Assembly (NCBI GenBank): GCA_006227015.1
Contig: SBGI01000302.1
Span: 1-12,801 of the forward strand
DNA length: 12,801 nucleotides
Direction of reading: 5' to 3'
From: Gammaproteobacteria bacterium
GTDB lineage: Bacteria; Pseudomonadota; Gammaproteobacteria; Pseudomonadales; Porticoccaceae
Shown here: piece by piece, positions 6,261 to 12,801 of the stretch
Position numbering within the stretch: position 1 is the first letter of the stretch
How the letters are laid out: each line of letters begins with the position of its first letter
Program-made: the position numbers and the translations under genes
The notes under the pieces: model-generated
Database searches by the model: none
What the model was told of the DNA's origin: nothing
What the model saw: only the letters and a program-made list of their open reading frames with translations

Positions 6261-8000
6261 TCATCGGTTGAGAAGAAAAAGTAACACCAGGTTGCTCAAA
6301 AACAGCAGGATTGCTGTGGCTTTCCAGAAGCGCAACGGATTGCGCTCCAAGTAAGGCCTTTGATTCATGGTGGTAAAAGTAGGGTTGGCGGTATTCAGGT
6401 CGGTAATAAATTCTGACAGGGCGGAATAGCGCTGTTTTGGGTTAAGGGAAACGGCTTTTTGAATAGCCATATCCATCCATGCGGGAATCAGGGAGTTATA
6501 TTCGTAGCTAGGGGTGTAATTGAGCAGAGAAAAATCCTTGGCTGTCACGGCTTTCTGGTACTGGGGCCCATAGGGGTGTTTCCCGGTAAGTAGTTCGTAA
6601 AGCAGGATGCCGAGTGAGAATTGGTCACTGTACTGCCCGGCGCGCTGGCCGAGCTGGTATTCGGGTGCCGAATAACCTTTTGTTCCCAGCTGGTTGGAGC
6701 GTTCAATGGTTGTCTCGATTTCATTGATGCCCGCGATATGGGCTGACCCAAAATCGATGATTTTCACGCCCTTGTCCGAGTAAATAATATTCTCGGGCTT
6801 GATGTCTTGGTGCAGCGTGTCCTTGCGATGGAATGCTCTGAGCCCCGATGCCACCTGTGTGATGATATTGCGCGCATCCACTACAGACAGGCGGGTCCTT
6901 TCCTTGAGTAGTTGAGCCAGAGTTGGTCCTTGCACGTATTCCGTCAGGTAGTACAGAAACTTGCGGGAATTTCTTGGACGCAGCACTTTAACAATATTGG
7001 CATTGTGGATTCGCGAGCCTATCCACTCTTCAAGCACAAATCTTTCCAGATACGCGGGGTCATCAATGTTGAGGGAGGAGGGTGCCTTGAGGATGGCTTT
7101 GGTGTTGTCGGTGGTGTTTTCGACCAGATATACCTCGCTGCGATTGTTGGCGTGCAGCTCCTCCAGTACGCGCCAGTCATCAAGGATGTGGCCTTTGCTC
7201 AGAGGTGGTGGGCAAGGCAGCGTACGCAGGTATGACAAAACGTCATCTTTCTCTGCGGGACCGGTGTGATTGACACAGAGCAGTTGGACGCTGAGGTTGT
7301 CATCGCTACCGTTTGCCAGGGCTTCTTCAGCAATTGCTGTGCAAGTCTGTTGGGGATCAGTGATGCTGCCAAGGTGTCGTTGCAGTTGCTCATTGCTCAT
7401 CCAGTCGTGAATGCCATCAGTGGTCAGCAAAAAGCGATCACCGGGAAGCAGGTTGAATTGGTAAAAATCAATTTCCAGATTGACATCGATTCCCAGCGCC
7501 CTTGCCAGATATCGATGTCCGTTGCCCGCGGGTGTGGCGTGGTCTCTGGTCAGCAATTCAAAATCGCCATCACGCAATCTGTAGATACGGCTATCGCCAA
7601 CATGAAAAATATAGGCGCCAGCCGATTTCAGGATCAGGGCGCTGAAGGTGGTGATAAAGCCTTTTTCGGCGGAAGCATAGGATTGTCCCAGACCATAAAG
7701 CCAGCGGTTCAGGGCTACAAGAACCTTCAGACCGCTGGTCTGAATCGACCAGCTGTCATGGGTAGAGTAGTAATCCGAAAGGAATGAAGTAACTGCAATC
7801 TGGCTGGCCTCCTTGCCAGACTCTGCCGTGCTGACACCGTCAGCGATAACGGCTACGGCCCCTTTGGTGGTCAGCGATGAGCCCTCGGGAATGCGAATGC
7901 CAACTGCGTCATCATTGTCAGATTTAAGGCCGGCAACAGAATGCTGGCCTACCTGAATATCCAGTTGCCGGCTGAGATGTGATAACGCATGTTCTGGCAT
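6261..8000 (-). CDS. PP2C phosphatase / Ser-Thr protein kinase fusion with C-terminal membrane anchor
   Basis: A 579-aa bifunctional signalling protein. Residues about 1-245 form a PP2C phosphatase with its metal-binding acidic motifs: SDNDD (27-31), ADGVS (53-57), GDSRIYR (135-141), TTDG (193-196) and DDN (233-235). Residues about 272-540 form a Hanks-type kinase: likely catalytic lysine K305 (AILKAP), C-helix glutamate near 324-325, HQDIKPEN (397-404) with D399, DFG (416-418) and SAPEY (444-448). The glycine loop is degenerate. A hydrophobic segment at about 558-577 at the very C-terminus should anchor it in the inner membrane with both domains in the cytoplasm. No periplasmic sensor domain is present. 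It lies 13 bp after narK and belongs to the same transcription unit. A similar kinase sits between the transporter gene and nirB in Pseudomonas (PA1782 region). Its substrate is unknown; regulation of nitrate uptake or NirB is an inference from position. Confidence 0.9.
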   Translation of the reverse strand: MPEHALSHLSRQLDIQVGQHSVAGLKSDNDDAVGIRIPEGSSLTTKGAVAVIADGVSTAESGKEASQIAVTSFLSDYYSTHDSWSIQTSGLKVLVALNRWLYGLGQSYASAEKGFITTFSALILKSAGAYIFHVGDSRIYRLRDGDFELLTRDHATPAGNGHRYLARALGIDVNLEIDFYQFNLLPGDRFLLTTDGIHDWMSNEQLQRHLGSITDPQQTCTAIAEEALANGSDDNLSVQLLCVNHTGPAEKDDVLSYLRTLPCPPPLSKGHILDDWRVLEELHANNRSEVYLVENTTDNTKAILKAPSSLNIDDPAYLERFVLEEWIGSRIHNANIVKVLRPRNSRKFLYYLTEYVQGPTLAQLLKERTRLSVVDARNIITQVASGLRAFHRKDTLHQDIKPENIIYSDKGVKIIDFGSAHIAGINEIETTIERSNQLGTKGYSAPEYQLGQRAGQYSDQFSLGILLYELLTGKHPYGPQYQKAVTAKDFSLLNYTPSYEYNSLIPAWMDMAIQKAVSLNPKQRYSALSEFITDLNTANPTFTTMNQRPYLERNPLRFWKATAILLFLSNLVLLFLLNR

Positions 8001-8013
8001 CAGATGACCTGGC

Positions 8014-9489
8014 TTAGCTGACTTCGATCAGTTGGACAGTGCCATCGGGCAAGATTTCTGTCGTATGACCGCTTGGCTCGGTGAGAAGTTGAGCCAAAAA
8101 GAATACTACAATCGCGGAAGCGGCAATAATCAGGAAGAAGGTGGATGCATCGACGAATGTATAGGCGGTGAGGAAGGTGACTGCGCCAACATTGCCGTAG
8201 GCCCCAGCCATGCCGGCAATTTGGCCGGTCATGCGGCGTTTGATCAGGGGGACAATAGCGAACACAGCGCCTTCACCGGCCTGAACAAAAAACGAACAAC
8301 ACATGACGGCGGCCACGGCGAGGAAAACAGGCCAGTCTCCTGTTATTTGTGAAAGAACCAGATAACCAATCCCAAGGCCAATAATCAGGATGGACAGAGC
8401 CTTACGGCGCCCAAAGCGGTCACTGAACCATCCGCCACTCGGGCGAGCCACCAGATTCATAAAGGCAAACGCACTGGCCAGGGCGCCGGCAGCTGCCAGG
8501 CTTAAGCCTTCAAATGTGTCCAGGAAGAATCCTGGCAGCATTGAGACGACGGCCAGTTCCGAGCCAAAAGTGACAAAGTAAGCCCAGTCGAGAACAGCTA
8601 CCTGTTTGAATTCGTACTTGTCGCTTTCGGGGGCACCATGTTTCAGCATCTCCTTGTTCACTTTGTAGATTTGGGAGACCTGGAAAAGAAACAGAACGCT
8701 AAAGGCAATGTAAAAGATGTCCGCTGCTGTATAGGAAATGAGGTTGGTCCCTGAGGGGGACACCTTCCAGACCAGTACGGAAAGAATCAGATACATGGGG
8801 ATGTTCATGAGGATGTAGAGGATAAAATCTTTTTTACTGGTTACTTCAAGGCCCCCCGTTCTCTTGGGTTTAAAGTAGGTGGATCCTTTCGGGGTGTTGC
8901 GTGCTCGTAGGCCGTAAACCACACCATATAACGATGCGATGACGCCGGTGAGGCCAATGGCGTAACGCCAGCCGTCTTCACCGCCAAACACAGTCAGGGC
9001 GATAGTCGGCAGGGAAAAGGCTGCGGCTGAAGATCCAAAGTTGCCCCAGCCGCCATAAATGCCCTGGGCCAGTCCTACGGACTTGGCTGGGAACCACTCG
9101 CCTACCATGCGAATACCGATAACAAAGCCCGCACCGACAAAACCAAGCAGAAGGCGTGTCAGTGCAAGCTGTTCATAGGTTTGAGACAGCGCGAATAATG
9201 TACAGAAAATGCCCGAGAGCAATAACAGGCAAGAAAAAACCATGCGGGGACCAAAGCGGTCAACCAGAATGCCGATGATGATACGGGCTGGAATGGTTAA
9301 CGCTACGTTTAGTGTCAGTAGGGTTTTCCACTGAGCGGTTGTCAGGTTAAAGGTTTCCATGATGAGCGGTTTTAAGGGCGCATGGCTAAACCAGACCACG
9401 AAGGTGAGAAAAAAAGCGAACCAGGTCAGGTGAAGTGTTCTGATTTTCGGGTCTCTGAAGTCCAGCAAATTAATACGCAGTGTTGTCAT
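8014..9489 (-). CDS. narK: MFS nitrate/nitrite transporter, NNP family
   Basis: Nitrate uptake across the inner membrane. The 491-aa protein has the length and hydrophobicity of a 12-helix MFS carrier. Two nitrate-signature segments typical of the NarK/NasA/NrtP family are visible: [16 protein letters not shown] (143-158) and [12 protein letters not shown] (426-437). Arginines in the expected helix positions, R69 (IPARIIIG) and R349 (VARPSGGW), fit the pair that binds nitrate in E. coli NarK. MFS loop motifs DRFGPR (77-82) and DRFGRRK (357-363) follow them. A hydrophilic stretch at about 275-295 lies in the middle of the protein. It is followed after 13 bp by the phosphatase/kinase gene. It is preceded by a sigma-54 promoter and NtrC-like sites, so expression on nitrogen limitation is likely. 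In Pseudomonas the equivalent gene is called nasA. Confidence 0.94.
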   Translation of the reverse strand: MTTLRINLLDFRDPKIRTLHLTWFAFFLTFVVWFSHAPLKPLIMETFNLTTAQWKTLLTLNVALTIPARIIIGILVDRFGPRMVFSCLLLLSGIFCTLFALSQTYEQLALTRLLLGFVGAGFVIGIRMVGEWFPAKSVGLAQGIYGGWGNFGSSAAAFSLPTIALTVFGGEDGWRYAIGLTGVIASLYGVVYGLRARNTPKGSTYFKPKRTGGLEVTSKKDFILYILMNIPMYLILSVLVWKVSPSGTNLISYTAADIFYIAFSVLFLFQVSQIYKVNKEMLKHGAPESDKYEFKQVAVLDWAYFVTFGSELAVVSMLPGFFLDTFEGLSLAAAGALASAFAFMNLVARPSGGWFSDRFGRRKALSILIIGLGIGYLVLSQITGDWPVFLAVAAVMCCSFFVQAGEGAVFAIVPLIKRRMTGQIAGMAGAYGNVGAVTFLTAYTFVDASTFFLIIAASAIVVFFLAQLLTEPSGHTTEILPDGTVQLIEVS

Positions 9490-9531
9490 GGGGCACCATT
9501 TTTGAACATTAAAAAAATTGTGTCGTGGGCA

Positions 9532-9547
9532 AGCAATATTCGTACCT
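9532..9547 (-). promoter_or_regulatory. Sigma-54 (-24/-12) promoter of narK
   Basis: The minus strand reads AGGTACGAATATTGCT. GG and GC are separated by exactly 10 bases and the -12 element TTGCT is perfect. The -24 element AGGTAC differs from TGGCAC at two positions. The predicted start is near 9521, about 32 nt before the narK ATG. Confidence 0.7.
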
Positions 9548-9643
9548 AATTCGCCAAAAATTATTAACAGTATGATTTTAAATATCTTTTATGTTTGTAG
9601 AATTTTTTATGCACTATAAAACGACCATTTAAAGGTGCTGTTC

Positions 9644-9658
9644 GCACCAGTTGTGAGC
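9644..9658. promoter_or_regulatory. NtrC-like site upstream of narK (weak)
   Basis: GCACCA-GTT-GTGAGC has one perfect half site and one poor half (3 of 6). It is centred about 130 bp upstream of the predicted narK start and 32 bp from the next dyad. That spacing equals the pair of NtrC sites at E. coli glnA. Confidence 0.4.
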
Positions 9659-9675
9659 TGGCTTGTTTTGGGGGT

Positions 9676-9690
9676 GTTCCATTTTGGTGC
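9676..9690. promoter_or_regulatory. NtrC-like site upstream of narK (stronger)
   Basis: GTTCCA-TTT-TGGTGC has one perfect half site and a 4-of-6 half. It is centred about 162 bp upstream of the predicted narK start. The same region is the upstream region of the divergent Anbu gene. Confidence 0.5.
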
Positions 9691-9845
9691 CAGCATTTGT
9701 TCTGGTCTCGGTGATTGCGACGTTGTTGATAGGCTCTGAGTGGGCGATCAGTTGCTGAATAGATGGCTTTTATCGGGGTGAGGTTTTATGCTTTTCTACC
9801 TTTTTCGAAATACTCTGTCCGGGAATTTGGAGCCACCTTGTCACT

Positions 9846-10592
9846 ATGACGTACTGTGTTGCCATTAAATTAAACGAAGGGCTGGTTTTCTGCTCGGACT
9901 CTCGTACCAATGCGGGTCCGGACAGGGTCAGCACTTACAGCAAGTTGCACCGTTTTTCTATCCATGGCGATCGCCAATTGATGATGGTGACGGCTGGCAA
10001 TCTCGCGACCAGCCAGGCAGTTGTTGCCCAGATAGAGCGGGACCTGAAAGAAGACACGGAATTTAATCTGCGTAAAGCCAGCTATGTTGCAGATATTGCC
10101 GATTATGTGGGTGCGCTCAGTCTTAAGGAACAGGGCAAGCATAAAGGAGGTGGCAGTGGCGGCGGCTTTAACGCAGAGGCGACATTTATTCTCGGTGGTC
10201 AGATCAAGGGTGGCGAGCCCGAGCTGTATATGATTTATCCGGAGGGCAACCATATTACCGCCTCGGAGCAGTACCCCTTTCTGCAGATTGGCGAGACCAA
10301 ATACGGCAAACCTATTCTGGATCGTATTATCAGGCCGGCCACGCCCCATGAGACGGCCATGCGTTGTGCGCTGGTGTCCCTTGATTCAACCATGCGCAGT
10401 AATGCTACGGTGGGACCGCCAATAGAGCTGCTGTTTTATCCAACAGACAGCCTCTCCAATTCATCCCATTACTGCAAGTTTGAGGAAAATGATCCCTACC
10501 TGGTGAAGTTGCGTCAGAGCTGGGATGAGAATATTCGCAGGGCCTTTAACGAGTTGCCGCCGCTGTCTCTGGTTTTTGGTGCAGATGTCTGA
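9846..10592 (+). CDS. anbu: Anbu-type proteasome-like peptidase (Ntn hydrolase)
   Basis: A 248-aa member of the bacterial proteasome-related Anbu family, distinct from HslV and the 20S beta subunit. It begins MTYCVAI. Removing Met would expose Thr as the N-terminal nucleophile without a propeptide. Asp18 (CSDSRTN) and Lys33 (YSKLH) then fall at mature positions 17 and 32, the places expected for the proteasome active site (Thr1, Asp17, Lys33). A glycine-rich loop at about 101-107 is followed by ATFILGGQ, also typical. Anbu proteins form ring- or lock-washer-like oligomers in the cytoplasm, and their natural substrate is unknown. The ATG is preceded by GGAG with a rather long 13-nt gap. Partners of this family, an alpha-E protein and an ATP-grasp protein, are encoded next door but on the opposite strand, converging on this gene. 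Family call strong; function unknown. Confidence 0.92.
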   Translation: MTYCVAIKLNEGLVFCSDSRTNAGPDRVSTYSKLHRFSIHGDRQLMMVTAGNLATSQAVVAQIERDLKEDTEFNLRKASYVADIADYVGALSLKEQGKHKGGGSGGGFNAEATFILGGQIKGGEPELYMIYPEGNHITASEQYPFLQIGETKYGKPILDRIIRPATPHETAMRCALVSLDSTMRSNATVGPPIELLFYPTDSLSNSSHYCKFEENDPYLVKLRQSWDENIRRAFNELPPLSLVFGADV

Positions 10593-10598
10593 TTATTA

Positions 10599-10650
10599 CC
10601 GGGCCTGAAAGCCCCCGAGCTACGTCGTGACAGCAGTGGGGGCTGGCCGG
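10599..10650. terminator. Hairpin between the convergent Anbu and alpha-E genes
   Basis: Inverted repeats AGCCCCC (10610-10616) / GGGGGCT (10638-10644), flanked by CCGG (10599-10602) / CCGG (10647-10650), fill almost the whole 59-bp gap between the two stop codons. It could end transcription from both sides. The U-runs are very short (TTT on the plus side), so it is at best a weak intrinsic terminator. Confidence 0.4.
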
Positions 10651-10651
10651 T

Positions 10652-11608
10652 TTATGCTTCTTCAGGTTCAGTGGGGATAGGCAAAAACCAGGTGTTGGTG
10701 ATGGCATCATCCAGATCGCAAAGGTAAATCTGGAACTGGTCGATGAACTGGTGAAGTTCTTCATAGGTCTTTTTCTGAACATCGAAGCGTGTCAGTTTGC
10801 GCAGTGCGGATTCAGCAATGCCAATCGCCGTTTCATTGTTCTTCAGCGGTGCAAGTTCCTCGAGAATACCTTTCAGGCAAAAGGCCACTGTACGGGGCAG
10901 GGTCTGCTCCTTGAAAATAAAATTAACGGCCGGGTCAGGCTCGACCAGTGGACCAATCTTTTGCCGGTAAGCACTGATTGCTGAAAGTGATTGCAGCATG
11001 CTGCTCCACAACAGAGTGTCTTCTGCAGGGTTGCTATTCTCCCGTTCCAGAATGGCGCCCGCACCCACATCAACGATGCGTGTGGTCATGTCGGCACGTT
11101 CCATCAGGTGCCCCAACTTGATAAAACGGTGGGGGTGGTCGCGACACAGGGTAGTCATCAGCAGGCCATTGATCATCTGGCAACGGGAGATAATCTGCTC
11201 CAGGAACTCGTAGCGATGCCGCCGGCCGACAGATTTCTCTGCCATGTCCTTGCACATAATGTACAGCTCGTTGACATGCTCCCAAGTTTCTTCCGGCAGT
11301 ACGTCGCGAGTGGTTCTCACATTTTCCCGGGCAGCCTTGATGGCATAATTGATGCTGGAAAAATTGTTGAGGTCCGCGATTAAAAATCTCAGGACATTCT
11401 GTTCGTTAAAGACACGATAATGTTTTTTGAAAACCGGTTCGGCGTCGAGGATATCTACCAATACCTGCCATCCGCCGAGTTCGGCCCCTCTGGGTAAGTC
11501 CAGAATCAGGTGGGTGTAGGCGCTGGTAAATCGTGCAGTATTTTCAGCGCGCTCAAGGTACCTGGACATCCAGTACAGGCGGTCGGCGACGCGAGACAGC
11601 ATAGTCAT
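10652..11608 (-). CDS. Alpha-E domain protein (DUF403 family)
   Basis: A 318-aa helical protein of the alpha-E family. The hallmark N-terminus is LSRVADRLYWMSRYLERAEN (residues 4-23). Further conserved blocks are ARENVRTTRDVLPEETWEHVN (around 93-113, trimmed at either end in some homologues), LGHLMERADMTTRIVDV (165-181) and LPRTVAFCL (237-245). No catalytic motif is known. Family members are regularly encoded beside type-2 circularly permuted ATP-grasp proteins and transglutaminase-like proteins, and are thought to act with them in peptide or amide-bond chemistry. ATG 11608 overlaps the stop of the ATP-grasp gene by four bases (ATGA), showing translational coupling. Homologues often begin at MLSR, which would be ATG 11602 here, so the exact start is open by two codons. 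Confidence 0.9.
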   Translation of the reverse strand: MTMLSRVADRLYWMSRYLERAENTARFTSAYTHLILDLPRGAELGGWQVLVDILDAEPVFKKHYRVFNEQNVLRFLIADLNNFSSINYAIKAARENVRTTRDVLPEETWEHVNELYIMCKDMAEKSVGRRHRYEFLEQIISRCQMINGLLMTTLCRDHPHRFIKLGHLMERADMTTRIVDVGAGAILERENSNPAEDTLLWSSMLQSLSAISAYRQKIGPLVEPDPAVNFIFKEQTLPRTVAFCLKGILEELAPLKNNETAIGIAESALRKLTRFDVQKKTYEELHQFIDQFQIYLCDLDDAITNTWFLPIPTEPEEA

Positions 11609-12801
11609 TTGTTGCTCTCCACAATCCAGGTATCTTTACTGCCACCACCCTGGGAGGAATTCACTACTAGCGAACCCTTCACCATGGCCACTCGCGTCAA
11701 GCCGCCTGGGGTAACCCAGACATCCTTGCCCTGCAGGATAAAAGGCCTTAAGTCCAAGTGCCTGGGCTCTACCTTATGGTCAATACAGGTCGGTGCCGTT
11801 GAGAGTGACAGAGTGGGTTGGGCAATATAATTGCGGGGGTTTTCTTCGATCAGTTTGGCAAATTCACGGCGTTTTTCTGCTGTGGCGTGGGGGCCGACCA
11901 TCATGCCGTAACCGCCCGACTCATTGGCCGGTTTGACCACCAGCTTGTCGAGATTTTTGAGGACGTATTCGCGATCTTTCTCGAGCATGCAGAGATAGGT
12001 TTTGACGCTATCCATCAGGGGTTCTTCCTTGAGGTAGTAGCGAATCATATCCGGCACGTAGGCATAGATCACCTTGTCATCCGCTACCCCGCTGCCTGGT
12101 GCATTGGCAATGGCAAGGTTGCCTGCTTTCCAGGCTCGCATAATGCCGGGGACGCCCAGCTTGGAATCTTCCCGAAAGGCCTCGGGGTCAATGAAGTCCT
12201 CATCAATGCGCCGATAGATAACATCAACCCGCACCGGGCCATCGACGGTGCGCATGTAGACACAATCGTCATCGTCGGTGAACAGGTCGCTGCCTTCCAC
12301 CAGTTCAGCACCCATGCTCTGGGCAAGGAAGGCGTGTTCGAAATAGGCGGAGTTATAGATGCCGGGTGTCAGTACGGCAATGCAGGGTTTGCGGGTTTGC
12401 TGTGGTGACAGGGAGGAAAGCGTCTTGTACAGCTGTGTGGGGTAATCGTCTACCGGCATGATGCTGTAGTTTTCAAATAGCTCGGGCAGAACCCGCTTGG
12501 TGATTTCGCGGTTTTCAAGCATGTAGGACACACCGGAAGGAACGCGCAGGTTATCTTCCAGTACGTAGAACTTGCCGTCCTTGTTCCGCACCAGGTCGGA
12601 GCCGCAGATATGCGCCCATGCACCATAGCGGGGCGAAACGCCTTGGCACTGGGGTTTGTAGTTGGTGGACTCAAGCACGATGTCCGCTGGTACAACACCG
12701 TCTTTCAAAATCTTTTGCTTGTTGTAAACATCGTCGATAAAACAATTCAGGGCACGGCTGCGCTGTTTTAGACCAGTGCTTACCCGGTTCCATTCTTTCG
12801 C
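11605..12801 (-). CDS. Circularly permuted ATP-grasp type 2 protein (5' end outside window)
   Basis: Predicted ATP-dependent carboxylate-amine ligase in which the order of ATP-grasp elements is permuted. The frame is open from the right edge to the TGA at 11605-11607, giving 398 residues. Its true start lies outside the window, with perhaps 70-80 residues missing judging from the usual family length of about 470. The visible N-terminal part has the family block GLKQRSRALNCFIDDVY (10-26 of the fragment). Further on come VLEDNLRVPSGVSYMLENR (around 80-98), RRIDEDFIDPEAF (about 197-209), VVKPANESGGYG (288-299, nucleotide-binding lysine and glycine loop), HLDLRPF (348-354) and SSQGGGSKDTW (382-392). 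It is coupled to the alpha-E gene by a 4-bp overlap. The substrate is unknown; no signal peptide can be judged. Confidence 0.9.
   Translation of the reverse strand, partial: AKEWNRVSTGLKQRSRALNCFIDDVYNKQKILKDGVVPADIVLESTNYKPQCQGVSPRYGAWAHICGSDLVRNKDGKFYVLEDNLRVPSGVSYMLENREITKRVLPELFENYSIMPVDDYPTQLYKTLSSLSPQQTRKPCIAVLTPGIYNSAYFEHAFLAQSMGAELVEGSDLFTDDDDCVYMRTVDGPVRVDVIYRRIDEDFIDPEAFREDSKLGVPGIMRAWKAGNLAIANAPGSGVADDKVIYAYVPDMIRYYLKEEPLMDSVKTYLCMLEKDREYVLKNLDKLVVKPANESGGYGMMVGPHATAEKRREFAKLIEENPRNYIAQPTLSLSTAPTCIDHKVEPRHLDLRPFILQGKDVWVTPGGLTRVAMVKGSLVVNSSQGGGSKDTWIVESNK

Larger units (their letters stand above)
9490..9845. other. Divergent intergenic region between narK and the Anbu gene
   Basis: This 356-bp stretch holds the narK sigma-54 promoter (9532-9547), a very AT-rich block (about 9548-9632) that could ease DNA bending, and two NtrC-like dyads (9644-9658 and 9676-9690). 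The half next to the Anbu gene (9700-9845) contains no convincing sigma-70 or sigma-54 promoter that I can see. It does contain a short reading frame (9788-9868) that overlaps the Anbu start. Confidence 0.6.

Noticed and set aside
7266..7787. Plus-strand open frame of 173 codons opposite the PP2C domain
   Set aside because: The minus-strand frame carries all PP2C motifs; the plus frame has no recognisable features.
9493..9507. NtrC-like half site GCACCA-TTT-TTGAAC just before narK
   Set aside because: Only one half matches, and it lies between the predicted transcription start and the narK ATG, where an activator site is not expected.
9634..9648. Perfect palindrome GGTGC-TGTTC-GCACC
   Set aside because: The arms are in the opposite order to an NtrC dyad, there is no U-run to make it a terminator, and it overlaps the NtrC candidate at 9644. 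Left as a possible coincidence.
9685..9702. Possible sigma-54 promoter towards the Anbu gene (TGGTGC-CAGCA-TTTGT)
   Set aside because: The -12 element has TG where GC is required; other plus-strand candidates up to 9845 also fail the GG-N10-GC rule.
11818..12408. Plus-strand open frame of 196 codons opposite the ATP-grasp gene
   Set aside because: Antisense of conserved ATP-grasp blocks with no independent support.

Overview
The window comes from the chromosome of a gammaproteobacterium, probably marine or aquatic and possibly of the Cellvibrionales/Oceanospirillales kind. The grounds are moderate GC, an NtrC/sigma-54 style of promoter architecture, and a gene order like the Pseudomonas aeruginosa nitrate-assimilation locus (transporter, fused phosphatase/kinase, nirB, nirD, nitrate reductase). 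The genus cannot be fixed from the sequence alone.

Left three quarters (1-9489, all genes on the minus strand): assimilatory nitrate/nitrite reduction. In transcription order these are narK (MFS nitrate transporter), a PP2C-phosphatase/Ser-Thr-kinase fusion with a C-terminal membrane anchor, a 256-bp control region, nirB (NADH nitrite reductase large subunit), nirD (small subunit), a cytoplasmic NasA/NapA-type molybdopterin nitrate reductase, and a four-cluster DmsB-like ferredoxin subunit that runs off the left edge. Nitrate would enter through NarK, be reduced to nitrite by the Mo enzyme with electrons from the DmsB-like subunit, and then to ammonium by NirBD. The two transcription units (narK-kinase and nirB-nirD-nas-Fe/S) each have a good -24/-12 sigma-54 promoter with NtrC-like dyads upstream. 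This predicts control by nitrogen limitation. The nirB leader can also fold into mutually exclusive hairpins, the first with an ANTAR-type hexaloop, which suggests a second layer of control at the RNA level.

Right quarter (9846-12801): an Anbu-type cluster. The proteasome-like Anbu gene is on the plus strand, divergent from narK. It converges on an operon of an alpha-E protein and a type-2 circularly permuted ATP-grasp protein that runs off the right edge. These families commonly occur together with a transglutaminase-like protein and are thought to make and/or cleave a peptide or amide-linked product whose identity is unknown. No transglutaminase gene lies in the window and Anbu is not co-directional with its partners, so the arrangement is a rearranged version.

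No RNA genes, insertion sequences, CRISPR arrays or phage genes were seen. The best candidates for new biology are the nirB leader RNA switch, the nitrate reductase with a DmsB-like partner, the receptor-less kinase/phosphatase co-transcribed with the transporter, and the Anbu cluster sharing a nitrogen-regulated intergenic region.
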